Position numbers and translations under genes: made by a program. Below are positions 1 to 7,798 of a stretch of 64,000 bases of DNA, in pieces. The stretch's first letter is position 1. Every line of letters starts with the position of its first letter. The notes beneath the pieces were generated by a model. The model worked only from the letters and a program-made list of their open reading frames with translations. It was not told the DNA's origin and searched no databases. The stretch is from positions 310,001 through 374,000 of the forward strand of contig NZ_JADJCO010000005.1 in assembly GCF_016703145.1 (NCBI RefSeq), given 5' to 3'. The stretch is from Ottowia sp. Lineage in GTDB: Bacteria; Pseudomonadota; Gammaproteobacteria; Burkholderiales; Burkholderiaceae_C.

Positions 1-2
1 GC

Positions 3-1022
3 GCGCTGAAGGCCGAGCTGGGCGGCGAGGCGCGCGGCGCCTTCCAGGCGCTGGCGGCGCTGAAGCCGGCGCCGCCGCCGGCGTCCGCGGTCGATTCTGA
101 AGAAAAAATGCCTCAAGCCGGCGTGGATACTGAGCCTAAAGCTATAAAAAAAGAAGCAAACCATGCGCTGGCCGACGATGCCCGCCACACCGCCTGGACC
201 TTCGGCGAACTGCCCGAGCTGCTGGAAGTCCGCCGCAAGGGGCAGGTGCTGATCGGCTTTCCGGCCCTCATCGACGCCGGCGACGCGGTCACCATCGAAG
301 TCTTCGACGAGCCCGAGGTGGCCAGCGCCCGCCACCGCGCCGGCCTGCGCCGCCTGTTCGCGCTGCAGGTGAAGGACGCGCTGAAGTACCTGGAGAAGAA
401 CATCCCCGACCTGCAGAAGATGGCCGTCGCCTTCATGCCGCTGGGGACCGCCGAGGAACTGCGCCAGCAGATCATCGACGTGGCGCTGGAGCGCGCCTTC
501 CTCATCGACCCGCTGCCCACCGGCGAGGCCAGCTTCAACCGCCGGGTGGAGGCGGGCCGCGCGCGCCTGACCCTGATCGCCGGCGAAGTCGCCCGGCTGG
601 CCGGCGCCGTCCTGGCCGAGTACGCCGTGGCCGCGCGCAAGATCAAGGACACCAAGGGCGCGCCCGATGCCACCCGGGACGCCGCCGAGCAGTTGCAGCG
701 CCTGATGCCCAGGCGCTTCCTGGCCGCCACGCCCTGGCCCGCGCTGCAGCACTTTCCGCGCTACCTCAAGGCCATCACCCTGCGCCTGGACAAGCTGCGC
801 GCCGATCCCGCCCGCGACACCCAGCGCATGGCCGAGGCGCGCGCGCAGGACCAGCGCTTCTGGCGCCTGGTCGCCGAGCGCAAGGGCGTGCAGGACGCCC
901 GCCTGCAGGAGCTGCGTTGGCTGCTGGAGGAACTGCGCGTGAGCCTGTTCGCGCAGGAGCTGCGCACGCCGCAGCCGGTGAGCGTCAAGCGGCTGGAGAA
1001 GGTGTGGGGGCAGGTGGGATAG
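3..1022 (+). CDS. hrpA: ATP-dependent RNA helicase HrpA, C-terminal part (5' truncated by window edge)
   Basis: These are the last 339 codons of a DEAH-box RNA helicase of the HrpA type, which unwinds RNA and helps rescue stalled ribosomes. The frame is open from the first base, so the ATG at 108 is internal and not the start. The helicase motifs lie upstream of the window. What remains matches the DUF3418 tail: a WTFGELPELLE block, then IGFPALIDAGDAV, then a basic helical C-terminus ending in VKRLEKVWGQVG. Residues encoded at 111-157 (QAGVDTEPKAIKKEA) do not look like the family and come from a dispersed palindromic repeat inserted in frame. The stop codon lies inside an 18-bp sequence repeated at 3727. 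Confidence 0.9.
   Translation, partial: ALKAELGGEARGAFQALAALKPAPPPASAVDSEEKMPQAGVDTEPKAIKKEANHALADDARHTAWTFGELPELLEVRRKGQVLIGFPALIDAGDAVTIEVFDEPEVASARHRAGLRRLFALQVKDALKYLEKNIPDLQKMAVAFMPLGTAEELRQQIIDVALERAFLIDPLPTGEASFNRRVEAGRARLTLIAGEVARLAGAVLAEYAVAARKIKDTKGAPDATRDAAEQLQRLMPRRFLAATPWPALQHFPRYLKAITLRLDKLRADPARDTQRMAEARAQDQRFWRLVAERKGVQDARLQELRWLLEELRVSLFAQELRTPQPVSVKRLEKVWGQVG
108..157 (+). repeat. GCTAT-type palindromic element, short form, in frame inside hrpA
   Basis: The core CTCAAGCCGGCGTGGATACT is followed by AGCTATAAAAAAAGAAGC. It is nearly the same as the copy inside hemD at 61029-61076 and is read in the same codon phase. It adds a lysine-rich stretch to HrpA just before the DUF3418 region. 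Confidence 0.75.
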
Positions 1023-1028
1023 GATGAA
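1011..1028 (+). repeat. 18-bp direct repeat, copy 1 (hrpA end)
   Basis: CAGGTGGGATAGGATGAA is identical to 3727-3744. In both copies it is followed by a related GTTCA..GATYTGAATCCG tract. The two copies bracket gcd. Copy 1 contains the hrpA stop codon. Confidence 0.8.
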
Positions 1029-1199
1029 CCAGAGTTCAATTCAAGATTTGAATCCGACCCAATTTCACCCCCATGCGGGATCGGGAATCGTCAACGAGGG
1101 CAACGGAAGCTTCTGCGAAAGCGTGCCGGGCCAAAGCTGGAGCGCCGGGCGGCGGGCGAGCCTGGGTTTTTGAGTTTTCTTGGACAATGAGGAAGAAGC

Positions 1200-3581
1200 A
1201 TGTCGAATGAATTTGTGAAACCGAGCCGCGGCGGGCGATGGCCGCTGCTGCTGCTGGGCCTGGTCCTCGTCGCCAACGGCGCGGTGCTGGCCGTCAACGG
1301 CGCGCGCCTGACGGCGCTGGGCGGCTCCTGGTACTACCTGATCACGGGCGTGCTGCTGATCGCCAGCGGCGTGTGCCACGCGCTGCGCCGCATGGCCGGC
1401 TTCTGGCTGCTGGCACTGGTGTTCGTCGGCACCGTGGCCTGGGCGCTGGCCGAGGTCGGCACCGAGTTCTGGCCGCTGGTGCCGCGCCTGGCGCCGGTGC
1501 TGGTGCTGGGCTTGCTGGGCCTGCTCGCCTTGCCGCGCCTTTCGGGCGGCCGCATCCGTGGCCTGGCGCGCCTGGGCGCGGCCGTGCTCGCGCTGGTGCT
1601 GGTCGCGGGCGGCGTGGCTGTGTTCCAGCCGCATGGCGTGATCCAGGGCCAGGCCGCCGCGTCGGCGTCGCCGATTCCGGTCGCCAGCGGCGAGTCGCGT
1701 TGGCAGTACTACGGTCGCACGCCCAGCGGCACGCGCTACGCGCCTTTCACCCAGATCAACCGCGACAACGTCCAGCAGCTCGAAGTGGCCTGGACCTTCC
1801 GCACCGGCATGGTGGCTGGCCCCGGCTCGGAAGATCAGAACACGCCGACCCAGATCGGCGACACGGTCTACGTTTGCACCCCGCGCAACCAGGTGTTCGC
1901 GCTCGACGCCGACACGGGCGAGCAGAAGTGGAAGTTCGATCCGCAGGCCGACACCAAGGCCTGGAACCGCTGCCGCGGCGTGGGCTACTACGAGCCCGCC
2001 GCCGTCACGCGGCGCGTGGGCGGCATCCCCGCGCCCGCGCCGGTTGAGGGGCGCGCGTGCGCGCAGCGCATCGTGCTGACCACGGTGGACGCACGCCTGA
2101 TCCAGATCGACGCCAAGACCGGCCAACCCTGCCAGGGCTTCGGCCAGGGCGGTACGGTGGACCTGAAGCAGGGCATGGGCAAGATCAAGCCGCTGTATTA
2201 CTTCCAGACCTCGATGCCCACCGTGGTGCGCAACCTGGTGGTGGTCGGCGGCTGGGTGTTCGACGGCCGCGAGATCGACGAACCCTCGGGCGTGGTGCGC
2301 GCCTTCAGCGCCGACACCGGCGAGCTGGTCTGGGCCTGGGACCTGGGCAACCCGGCCATCGACAAGCTGCCACCCGAGGGCCAGAGCTACACGCGCAGCA
2401 CGCCCAACATGTGGTCCACGCCTGCCTTCGACGACGCGCTGGGCCTGATCTACCTGCCCACCGGCAACAACCCGCCGGACTTCTGGGGCGGGCAGCGCTC
2501 GAAGGCGTCGGAGTCGTATTCGTCGTCCATCGTGGCGGTGGACGTGGCCACGGGCAAGGAGCGCTGGAAGTTCCAGACCGTGCACCACGACATCTGGGAC
2601 TACGACGTGCCCGCGCAGCCGGCCCTGTACGACGTGCCCGACGGCAAGGGCGGCACCGTGCCCGCGGTGATCCAGCTCACCAAGCGCGGCCAGATCTTCA
2701 TGCTCGACCGCCGCGACGGCACGCCCATCGCCGAGGTCAAGGAGCAGCCCGTGCCGCAAGGCGGTCAGGAAGGCGACTGGACCTCGAAAACCCAGCCCTA
2801 CTCGGTCGGCATGCCCGCCATCGGCGCCGAGCCGCTGTCGGAGGCACGCATGTGGGGCGCCACCTGGTTCGATCAGCTGGCCTGCCGCATCGCTTTCAAG
2901 CAACTGCGCTACGAGGGCGAGTTCACGCCGCCCACCACCACGCCCAGCCTGGTTTATCCCGGCTACTACGGTGGTTTCAACTGGGGCAGCGCCGCCATCG
3001 ACGAGCACAACGGCATCCTGATCGTCAACGACATCCGCATGCCGCAACTGGTGCGCCTGGTGCCGCGCGCCGACGTGGACGACAAGAAGGTCACGATGGA
3101 CCACGGCATGGGCCTGCACCCGCAGGCCGGCACGCCCTACGGCATCACGCAGCAGGGCTTCAACTCGGCGCTGGGCATACCCTGCCACGCGCCGGCCTGG
3201 GGCACGCTCACCGCCATCGACCTGAAGACCCGCCGGATCGTCTGGCAGCGTCCGGCCGGCACGGTGCAGGACGTTGCCGTGAAAGGCTTCAAGGCCGGTG
3301 CATCCGTGCCGCTGGGCATGCCCACGCTGGGCGGTCCGCTGACCACCGCCGGCGGCCTGAGCTTCTACAGCGGCACGCAGGACTACTACCTGCGCGCCTT
3401 CGACACGACGACCGGCCAGGAGCTGTGGAAGGGCCGTCTGCCGGTCGGCTCGCAGGCCACGCCCATGAGCTTCGTGTCGCCCAAGACGCAGCAGCAGTAC
3501 GTGGTGGTGACCGCCGGCGGCTCGCGCCAGTCGCCCGACCGCGGCGACTACGTGGTGGCCTACCGCCTGAAGGGCCAGTAA
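1200..3581 (+). CDS. gcd: Membrane-bound PQQ-dependent glucose dehydrogenase
   Basis: This is a quinoprotein dehydrogenase that oxidises aldoses such as glucose in the periplasm and passes electrons to ubiquinone. At 793 aa it matches the usual Gcd length. About five hydrophobic segments fill residues 14-145 (LLLLGLVLVANGAVLAV and on), followed by a PQQ beta-propeller beginning WQYYGRTPSGTRYAPFTQIN. TVHHDIWDYDVPAQP and QLTKRGQIFMLDR correspond to the PQQ and active-site regions of the family. No pqq biosynthesis gene is in the window, so the cofactor must be made elsewhere or taken up. It is monocistronic, with a strong hairpin terminator at 3632. Neighbouring genes are unrelated. Confidence 0.93.
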   Translation: MSNEFVKPSRGGRWPLLLLGLVLVANGAVLAVNGARLTALGGSWYYLITGVLLIASGVCHALRRMAGFWLLALVFVGTVAWALAEVGTEFWPLVPRLAPVLVLGLLGLLALPRLSGGRIRGLARLGAAVLALVLVAGGVAVFQPHGVIQGQAAASASPIPVASGESRWQYYGRTPSGTRYAPFTQINRDNVQQLEVAWTFRTGMVAGPGSEDQNTPTQIGDTVYVCTPRNQVFALDADTGEQKWKFDPQADTKAWNRCRGVGYYEPAAVTRRVGGIPAPAPVEGRACAQRIVLTTVDARLIQIDAKTGQPCQGFGQGGTVDLKQGMGKIKPLYYFQTSMPTVVRNLVVVGGWVFDGREIDEPSGVVRAFSADTGELVWAWDLGNPAIDKLPPEGQSYTRSTPNMWSTPAFDDALGLIYLPTGNNPPDFWGGQRSKASESYSSSIVAVDVATGKERWKFQTVHHDIWDYDVPAQPALYDVPDGKGGTVPAVIQLTKRGQIFMLDRRDGTPIAEVKEQPVPQGGQEGDWTSKTQPYSVGMPAIGAEPLSEARMWGATWFDQLACRIAFKQLRYEGEFTPPTTTPSLVYPGYYGGFNWGSAAIDEHNGILIVNDIRMPQLVRLVPRADVDDKKVTMDHGMGLHPQAGTPYGITQQGFNSALGIPCHAPAWGTLTAIDLKTRRIVWQRPAGTVQDVAVKGFKAGASVPLGMPTLGGPLTTAGGLSFYSGTQDYYLRAFDTTTGQELWKGRLPVGSQATPMSFVSPKTQQQYVVVTAGGSRQSPDRGDYVVAYRLKGQ

Positions 3582-3631
3582 GCAGGCCGGCAGTCGGCCG
3601 GAGGAGGCGAGCCTGGTCTGCCTCCCGCAGC

Positions 3632-3663
3632 AACGGCGCGGCTTTTGCCGCGCCGTTTCGTTT
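3632..3663 (+). terminator. Rho-independent terminator of gcd
   Basis: A perfect 11-bp stem AACGGCGCGGC / GCCGCGCCGTT with a TTTT loop is followed by a short T-rich tail (TCGTTT). It lies 50 bases after the gcd stop. Confidence 0.75.
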
Positions 3664-3674
3664 AGTATGAAAAG

Positions 3675-3722
3675 GATAGCTACCAGCGATTGACTGGTGC
3701 GGGTTGAAGCCCTGAATGGCAT
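3675..3722 (-). repeat. GCTAT-type palindromic element downstream of gcd
   Basis: GATAGCTACCAGCG...GGGTTGAAGCCCTGAATGGC matches the reverse orientation of the dispersed family (compare 37636 and 41118). It is intergenic. Confidence 0.6.
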
Positions 3723-3726
3723 CAGA

Positions 3727-3744
3727 CAGGTGGGATAGGATGAA
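3727..3744 (+). repeat. 18-bp direct repeat, copy 2
   Basis: Identical to 1011-1028, again followed by GTTCAGGATCTGAATCCG. It lies at the edge of the decayed accessory block. Confidence 0.8.
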
Positions 3745-3840
3745 GACGGTTCAGGATCTGAATCCGGGGTCTTTGGGCCTTCAGCCAGCGCCGATACTGC
3801 GCATGCCGCTGTCAATTTTGATATTCCATCACCCGCCCGC

Positions 3841-4228
3841 ATGACCGCCGCCCCCCGCGTGCGCACCGGCATCGGCGGCTGAACTTTCGACGCCTGGCGC
3901 GGCGGCGGCTTCTACCCGCCGGGCCTGCGCGCTGCAGGCGAATTCGCCCACGCCGCCCGCACCTCACCACGCTTGAAGTCAAAGGCGCGTTCTGCGCCCT
4001 GCGGAAACCCGCCACCTTCGTGCGCTGGGCGGCCGAGGTGCCCGATGACTTCGTGCCTGCCCCGACTACCTGCGCTTGGCGCGCACCTCCGGCGTGGCCA
4101 CCGTGGTCGCCCAATCACCCGACGGGCCCTGCATCGCCGACCGCACGGCCGGAACGCCCGGCGACGTGTTCGTCTATTTCATCAGCGGCGCCAAGGCCCG
4201 CAACGGCATGCCAGGCAATGCGGAATAA
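3841..4228 (+). pseudogene. Decayed DUF72 (YecE-like) gene
   Basis: Fragments of a DUF72 family protein can be read on the plus strand. The start MTAAPRVRTGIGG runs into an in-frame TGA at 3880-3882, where the family has a Trp. It continues as TFDAWRGGGFYPPGLRAAGE, then needs a frameshift near 3965-3975 to read LEVKGAFCALRKPATFVRW and AAEVPDDFV. After a large internal loss, the C-terminal block GDVFVYFISGAKARN appears (about 4155-4200). A nonsense codon, a frameshift and a central deletion make this a pseudogene. The 3' end runs into an arsO-like fragment on the other strand, with the junction near 4204. Confidence 0.65.
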
Positions 4229-4395
4229 CCGGCGGGCGAGAACAATTCCAGGCTGTCGTAGTAGCTTCGCCATGCGCCGCCAGAGCGGTCGGAAGCTTCC
4301 AGAATCAGGGAGCTGATTTGCTGCTGCGCGAGGTGCCAGCCCATGGCCAGGCCGGCCTGCCCGCCGCCGATGACGAGGGTTTGCAGAGTCTTCAT
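4204..4395 (-). pseudogene. ArsO-like flavin monooxygenase, N-terminal fragment
   Basis: About 64 codons on the minus strand encode the start of a flavin-binding monooxygenase. MKTLQTLVIGGGQAGLAMG carries the Rossmann GxGxxG-type FAD motif, followed by LEASDRSGGAWRSYYDSLEL and SPAGYSALPGM. Such proteins (often called ArsO) sit in arsenic-resistance operons and are normally several hundred residues long. Here homology stops near 4204, where the decayed DUF72 gene begins, and the frame ends at 4174. The rest of the gene appears to have been lost by a deletion that joined the two. It lies downstream of, and codirectional with, the arsR at 4462. Confidence 0.6.
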
Positions 4396-4461
4396 GAGTG
4401 AGCTCTCATGGACAGGTGTGCGCATGCATGCATTCAATGGGCAAAAATGTGAGGAAGGCGA

Positions 4462-4827
4462 TCATTTGTTTTCTGAGCCATTCGCAGGGCAGCAGTAGGG
4501 TGCGAGCTGGCCGACCTCACGCAAGATGACCTCGAACTTGCGCAGGATCGTCGGCCCATCCACCTCGTAGATGCGATGGCGTCCGGCGCGCTCCATGCGC
4601 ACGATCCCGGCCTCCAGCAGCAGTTGCAGGTGCCGCGAGATCACCGAGCGCTCCTGAGGCAACTTCTCGGCGATCTGTCCCACGTCGGCCCGGCCCAGCA
4701 GCATGAGTTGCCGAAGCACGGCGACCCGCGACGGCTCCTGCAAAGCCTTGAACAGCGGATCGTCCAGCACGGCCATTGCCGAGTTGATGGCTTGGGCTCG
4801 CAGGGCGTCTTGGGTCGGGGCGCTCAT
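4462..4827 (-). CDS. arsR: ArsR/SmtB-family repressor 1
   Basis: This is a small winged-helix repressor of 121 aa from the chosen start MSAPTQDALRAQ. The HTH region reads LPQERSVISRHLQLLLEAGIV. A CC pair near the C-terminus (LAPYCCPANG) could bind As(III), which is an inference. The frame is open further upstream, but a TATAAT box (complement of 4862-4867) overlaps the ATG at 4863, so a start at 4827 downstream of that promoter is more likely. It points away from the main ars operon and towards the arsO-like fragment. That suggests it once controlled an arsO transcription unit as well as itself. Confidence 0.82.
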   Translation of the reverse strand: MSAPTQDALRAQAINSAMAVLDDPLFKALQEPSRVAVLRQLMLLGRADVGQIAEKLPQERSVISRHLQLLLEAGIVRMERAGRHRIYEVDGPTILRKFEVILREVGQLAPYCCPANGSENK

Positions 4828-4861
4828 CTTCTGCCGCTGAGAATAGGGGCGGGTATCGGTC

Positions 4862-4890
4862 ATTATACGTGCATATGTGTGCATGTATAT
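4862..4890 (-). promoter_or_regulatory. Promoter and candidate operator of arsR1
   Basis: An imperfect dyad ATACGTGCAT-ATGT-GTGCATGTAT (4865-4888, 8 of 10 positions pair) overlaps a minus-strand TATAAT at 4862-4867. This is the placement expected for an ArsR-type autorepressor site. The -35 element is not clear. Confidence 0.5.
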
Positions 4891-4969
4891 CAATCGACGA
4901 CAGCGGCGCGCCGGAATGCTCACGAATGGGCTTGTCTGAGGATAGTTCGCATTAATTCAATGGATGTTG

Positions 4970-4983
4970 TATTATCGAATAAT
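4970..4983 (+). promoter_or_regulatory. Promoter -10 and palindrome at the arsR2 start
   Basis: TATTAT at 4970-4975 is a plausible -10, with TTCGCA 18 bases upstream. The palindrome ATTAT-CGA-ATAAT spans 4971-4983 and overlaps the ATG at 4982. Transcription would begin at about the ATG, so the mRNA may be leaderless. This is inferred from spacing only. Confidence 0.4.
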
Positions 4984-5311
4984 GGACGAAGTCCAAGCTG
5001 TTTCCGCCCTCGGTGCCCTGGCCCACACCCAGCGCCTGCGCGTGTTTCGCGCCCTGGTCGTTGCCGGCCCCGAAGGGTTGACGCCCAGCGTGCTGGCCGA
5101 CCAACTCGATGTGGCCCGCAACTCCTTGTCCTTCCATTTGAAGGAACTGGCCCATGCCGGCCTGGTGTCCATCGAGCAGCAGGGCCGCAACTTGATCTAT
5201 CGCGCCGACTTCACGCAGATGAACAACCTGCTCGGCTACATGACGGAGCACTGCTGCCAGGGCGGCGCGTGCGAAGTCACCGAATCTTCCTCCGCCTGTA
5301 CCTCCTGCTGA
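4982..5311 (+). CDS. arsR: ArsR-family As(III)-responsive repressor 2
   Basis: The first gene of the main arsenic operon is a 109-aa winged-helix repressor from the start MDEVQAVSALGALAHTQRLR. An upstream ATG at 4964 is also possible. The recognition helix region is LDVARNSLSFHLKELAHAGLV. The C-terminus carries CCQGGAC and a final CTSC. The CC...C spacing resembles the As(III) site of the Acidithiobacillus ferrooxidans type of ArsR. It is followed after 12 bases by arsI on the same strand. Its sequence differs from ArsR1, so the two probably have separate origins. Confidence 0.88.
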   Translation: MDEVQAVSALGALAHTQRLRVFRALVVAGPEGLTPSVLADQLDVARNSLSFHLKELAHAGLVSIEQQGRNLIYRADFTQMNNLLGYMTEHCCQGGACEVTESSSACTSC

Positions 5312-5323
5312 AAGGAACTTCCC

Positions 5324-5770
5324 ATGAAGCGCTTCCACGTCCACCTGCACGTCGATGACCTGAACCGCAGCATCGGTTTCTACTCCCAACTGTTCGCCGC
5401 GCAGCCTGCGCGCATCGAGGGCGACTACGCGAAGTGGATGCTCGAAGACCCGCCGGTCAACTTCGCCATTTCCACACGCGGCGGCAAGCCAGGCATCGAC
5501 CACCTGGGCATCCAGACCGACGACGCCGAAGAAATGGCCGCCCTGAAAGCCCGCGCGCAGGCCGCAGACATCGCGCTGCTGGACGAAGGCACCACCACCT
5601 GCTGTTACGCGCGCAGCGAGAAGCACTGGATCACCGATCCGCAGGGCGTGGCCTGGGAGCACTTCCACACGCTGGGCAGCATCCCGGTCTTCAACGAAGC
5701 GGCGCCCGCTGCCCCGAGCACCGCCGCAGCCTGCTGCGCGGTCACACCGCGCGCGAAATCCTGCTGCTGA
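5324..5770 (+). CDS. arsI: ArsI-type C-As lyase (vicinal oxygen chelate fold)
   Basis: This 148-aa dioxygenase-like protein is predicted to cleave the carbon-arsenic bond of trivalent organoarsenicals such as methylarsenite, giving inorganic As(III). The start MKRFHVHLHVDDLNRSIGFY is typical of the ArsI/CadI family. GIDHLGIQTDD (His60) and VAWEHFH (Glu112) are the probable metal ligands, and the vicinal pair Cys93-Cys94 in TTTCCYARSEKHW fits the organoarsenical site. The tail has extra cysteine pairs (AACCAV and a final SCC). RBS AAAGGAA precedes the ATG. It sits between arsR and arsC in one operon. Confidence 0.85.
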   Translation: MKRFHVHLHVDDLNRSIGFYSQLFAAQPARIEGDYAKWMLEDPPVNFAISTRGGKPGIDHLGIQTDDAEEMAALKARAQAADIALLDEGTTTCCYARSEKHWITDPQGVAWEHFHTLGSIPVFNEAAPAAPSTAAACCAVTPRAKSCC

Positions 5771-5782
5771 TACGAGAAACCC

Positions 5783-6280
5783 ATGACCACAGAAAAAATC
5801 TACAACGCCTTGTTCATCTGCACAGGCAATTCGGCCCGTTCCATCCTGGCCGAAGGCATCCTCAACGAACTGGGCAAGGGCCAGTTTCGTGCCTATTCGG
5901 CGGGCAGTCATCCCAAGGGCGAAGTACACCCGCAAGCGCTTGCCACGCTGGAGCGACTGCACATGCCGATCGCCGGCTACCGCAGCAAGAGCTGGGACGA
6001 GTTCGTGGCGCCCGGCGCACCGGAGTTCGATTTCATCTTCACCGTCTGCGACAACGCAGCCGGTGAAGCGTGTCCGTTCTGGCCGGGCAAACCGGTATCG
6101 GCCCACTGGGGCGTGCCCGATCCCGCCGCCGTCGAAGGCACCGACGAGCAGCAGCGCAAGGCGTTCACGGATGCAGCGTTGACGCTGCGCCGGCGCATCG
6201 AGCTGTTCCTGTCGCTGCCCCTGCAGCGGCTGGATGCCATGTCGCTGCAACACGAGCTGCGCAACATCGGTACGAAGTGA
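5783..6280 (+). CDS. arsC: Arsenate reductase, low-molecular-weight phosphatase family
   Basis: This 165-aa cytoplasmic reductase converts As(V) to As(III). The P-loop FICTGNSARS places the nucleophile at Cys13 and the Arg at 19. WGVPDPA carries the general acid Asp, and TVCDNAAGEACPFWPG holds further cysteines typical of this branch. It lies 12 bases after arsI. Whether it uses thioredoxin or glutathione/mycothiol-type thiols cannot be told from sequence alone. A second, unrelated arsenate reductase is encoded at 7376. Confidence 0.9.
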   Translation: MTTEKIYNALFICTGNSARSILAEGILNELGKGQFRAYSAGSHPKGEVHPQALATLERLHMPIAGYRSKSWDEFVAPGAPEFDFIFTVCDNAAGEACPFWPGKPVSAHWGVPDPAAVEGTDEQQRKAFTDAALTLRRRIELFLSLPLQRLDAMSLQHELRNIGTK

Positions 6281-6290
6281 GGCAGGCGCG

Positions 6291-7379
6291 ATGAATGCAA
6301 CCAGTGAAACGCTGCGGCCCATGAGCTTGTTCGAGCGCTACCTGACCGTGTGGGTGCTGCTTTGCATCGCCTGCGGCATCGCGCTGGGCCAGTTTGCGCC
6401 GGGCGTGTTCCAGGCCATCGGCCGCATGGAGGTCGCTCAAGTCAATCTGCCGGTCGGCTTGCTGATCTGGGTCATGGTGATCCCGATGCTGCTCAAGGTG
6501 GACTTCGGCGCGCTCGGTCAGGTCGGGCAGCACTGGCGCGGCATCGGCGTGACGCTGTTCATCAATTGGGCCGTGAAGCCGTTCTCGATGGCGCTGCTGG
6601 CGTGGATCTTCATTCGCCAAGTCTTCGCGCAGTGGCTGCCGGCCGATCAACTCGACAGCTACGTCGCCGGCCTGATCCTGCTGGCTGCTGCGCCCTGCAC
6701 GGCCATGGTGTTCGTCTGGAGCCGGCTGACCGGCGGCGACCCGGTGTTCACGCTGTCGCAGGTAGCGCTCAACGACACCATCATGGTGTTCGCCTTCGCG
6801 CCCATCGTGGGGCTGCTGCTGGGGCTGTCGGCCATCACGGTGCCGTGGGACACGCTGCTGGTATCGGTGGTGCTCTATATCGTCATCCCGGTCATCCTCG
6901 CGCAGCTCTGGCGCCGCGTATTGCTGCGCCGGGGTCAGGTCGCCTTCGACCGGGCGTTGGAACGCATCGGCCCGCTGTCCATCGCCGCACTGCTGCTGAC
7001 GTTGGTGCTGCTGTTCGCCTTCCAGGGCGAGGCCATCATCCGCCAGCCGCTGGTGATCGCCATGCTGGCGGTGCCGATCCTGATCCAGGTGTTCTTCAAC
7101 TCCGGCCTGGCCTACTGGTTCAACCGCCATGTCGGTGAAAAGCACAGCATCGCCGGCCCCTCGGCGCTGATCGGCGCGAGCAACTTCTTCGAGCTGGCCG
7201 TGGCGGCCGCCATCAGCCTGTTCGGCTTCCAGTCCGGCGCGGCGCTGGCCACGGTGGTCGGCGTGCTGATCGAGGTGCCGGTGATGCTGCTGGTCGTGCG
7301 CGTGGTCAACCGCTCGCGCGGCTGGTACGAACGCGGCCCAAACCCTGCCCCCCAGATGACCCAGGCATTTCCACCATGA
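6291..7379 (+). CDS. acr3: ACR3-family arsenite efflux permease
   Basis: This 362-aa inner-membrane carrier exports As(III). I chose the ATG at 6291 (MNATSETLRPMSLFERYL), 10 bases after the arsC stop and preceded by GGCAGG. The frame is open further upstream, but that part overlaps arsC. About ten membrane segments are visible. The conserved Cys region LLAAAPCTAMVFVWS and the GASNFFELAVA block are family hallmarks. Its stop overlaps the next arsC start (ATGA at 7376-7379), so the two are translationally coupled. Confidence 0.93.
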   Translation: MNATSETLRPMSLFERYLTVWVLLCIACGIALGQFAPGVFQAIGRMEVAQVNLPVGLLIWVMVIPMLLKVDFGALGQVGQHWRGIGVTLFINWAVKPFSMALLAWIFIRQVFAQWLPADQLDSYVAGLILLAAAPCTAMVFVWSRLTGGDPVFTLSQVALNDTIMVFAFAPIVGLLLGLSAITVPWDTLLVSVVLYIVIPVILAQLWRRVLLRRGQVAFDRALERIGPLSIAALLLTLVLLFAFQGEAIIRQPLVIAMLAVPILIQVFFNSGLAYWFNRHVGEKHSIAGPSALIGASNFFELAVAAAISLFGFQSGAALATVVGVLIEVPVMLLVVRVVNRSRGWYERGPNPAPQMTQAFPP

Positions 7380-7798
7380 GCAATATCACGATCCATCACA
7401 ACCCTGCTTGCGGCACATCGAGCAACGTGCTGGGCCTGATCCACGACAGCGGCGAAGAGCCCACCGTCATCGAGTACCTGAAAACGCCGCCCGACCGCGA
7501 TACGCTCAAGGCGCTGATCGCCGCGATGGGCATGCCGGTGCGTGCGGTGCTGCGCGAGAAAGGCGCGCCCTATGCCGAACTGGGCCTTGATGACCCGAAG
7601 TGGAGTGATAGGCAGTTGATCGACTTCATGCTCCAGCATCCCATCCTTATCAACCGGCCCAGCGTGGTCACGCCGCTGGGCACGGGCCTGTGTCGGCCCT
7701 CGGCGGCCGTGCTGGACATCCTGCTCCAGCCGCAGCGCGGGGCATTCAGTAAGGAAGAGGGCGAGCCCGTGGTGGACGCGCAGGGCCGCCGTGTCTGA
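7376..7798 (+). CDS. arsC: Arsenate reductase, glutaredoxin-dependent ArsC family
   Basis: This 140-aa reductase has all the catalytic residues of the plasmid R773 ArsC at identical numbers: Cys12 (HHNPACGTSSN), Arg60 (MPVRAVLRE), Arg94 (LINRPSVVTP) and Arg107 (GTGLCRPSA). It uses glutathione and glutaredoxin to reduce As(V). It is the second arsenate reductase in the operon and unrelated in fold to the one at 5783. The start overlaps the acr3 stop. The 3' end overlaps the beginning of an arsH-like remnant at 7791. Confidence 0.92.
   Translation: MSNITIHHNPACGTSSNVLGLIHDSGEEPTVIEYLKTPPDRDTLKALIAAMGMPVRAVLREKGAPYAELGLDDPKWSDRQLIDFMLQHPILINRPSVVTPLGTGLCRPSAAVLDILLQPQRGAFSKEEGEPVVDAQGRRV

Noticed and set aside
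1065..3872. Long minus-strand open frame opposite gcd
   Set aside because: It is antisense to a complete, motif-rich dehydrogenase, has no recognisable domain, and shows the composition typical of high-GC shadow frames.
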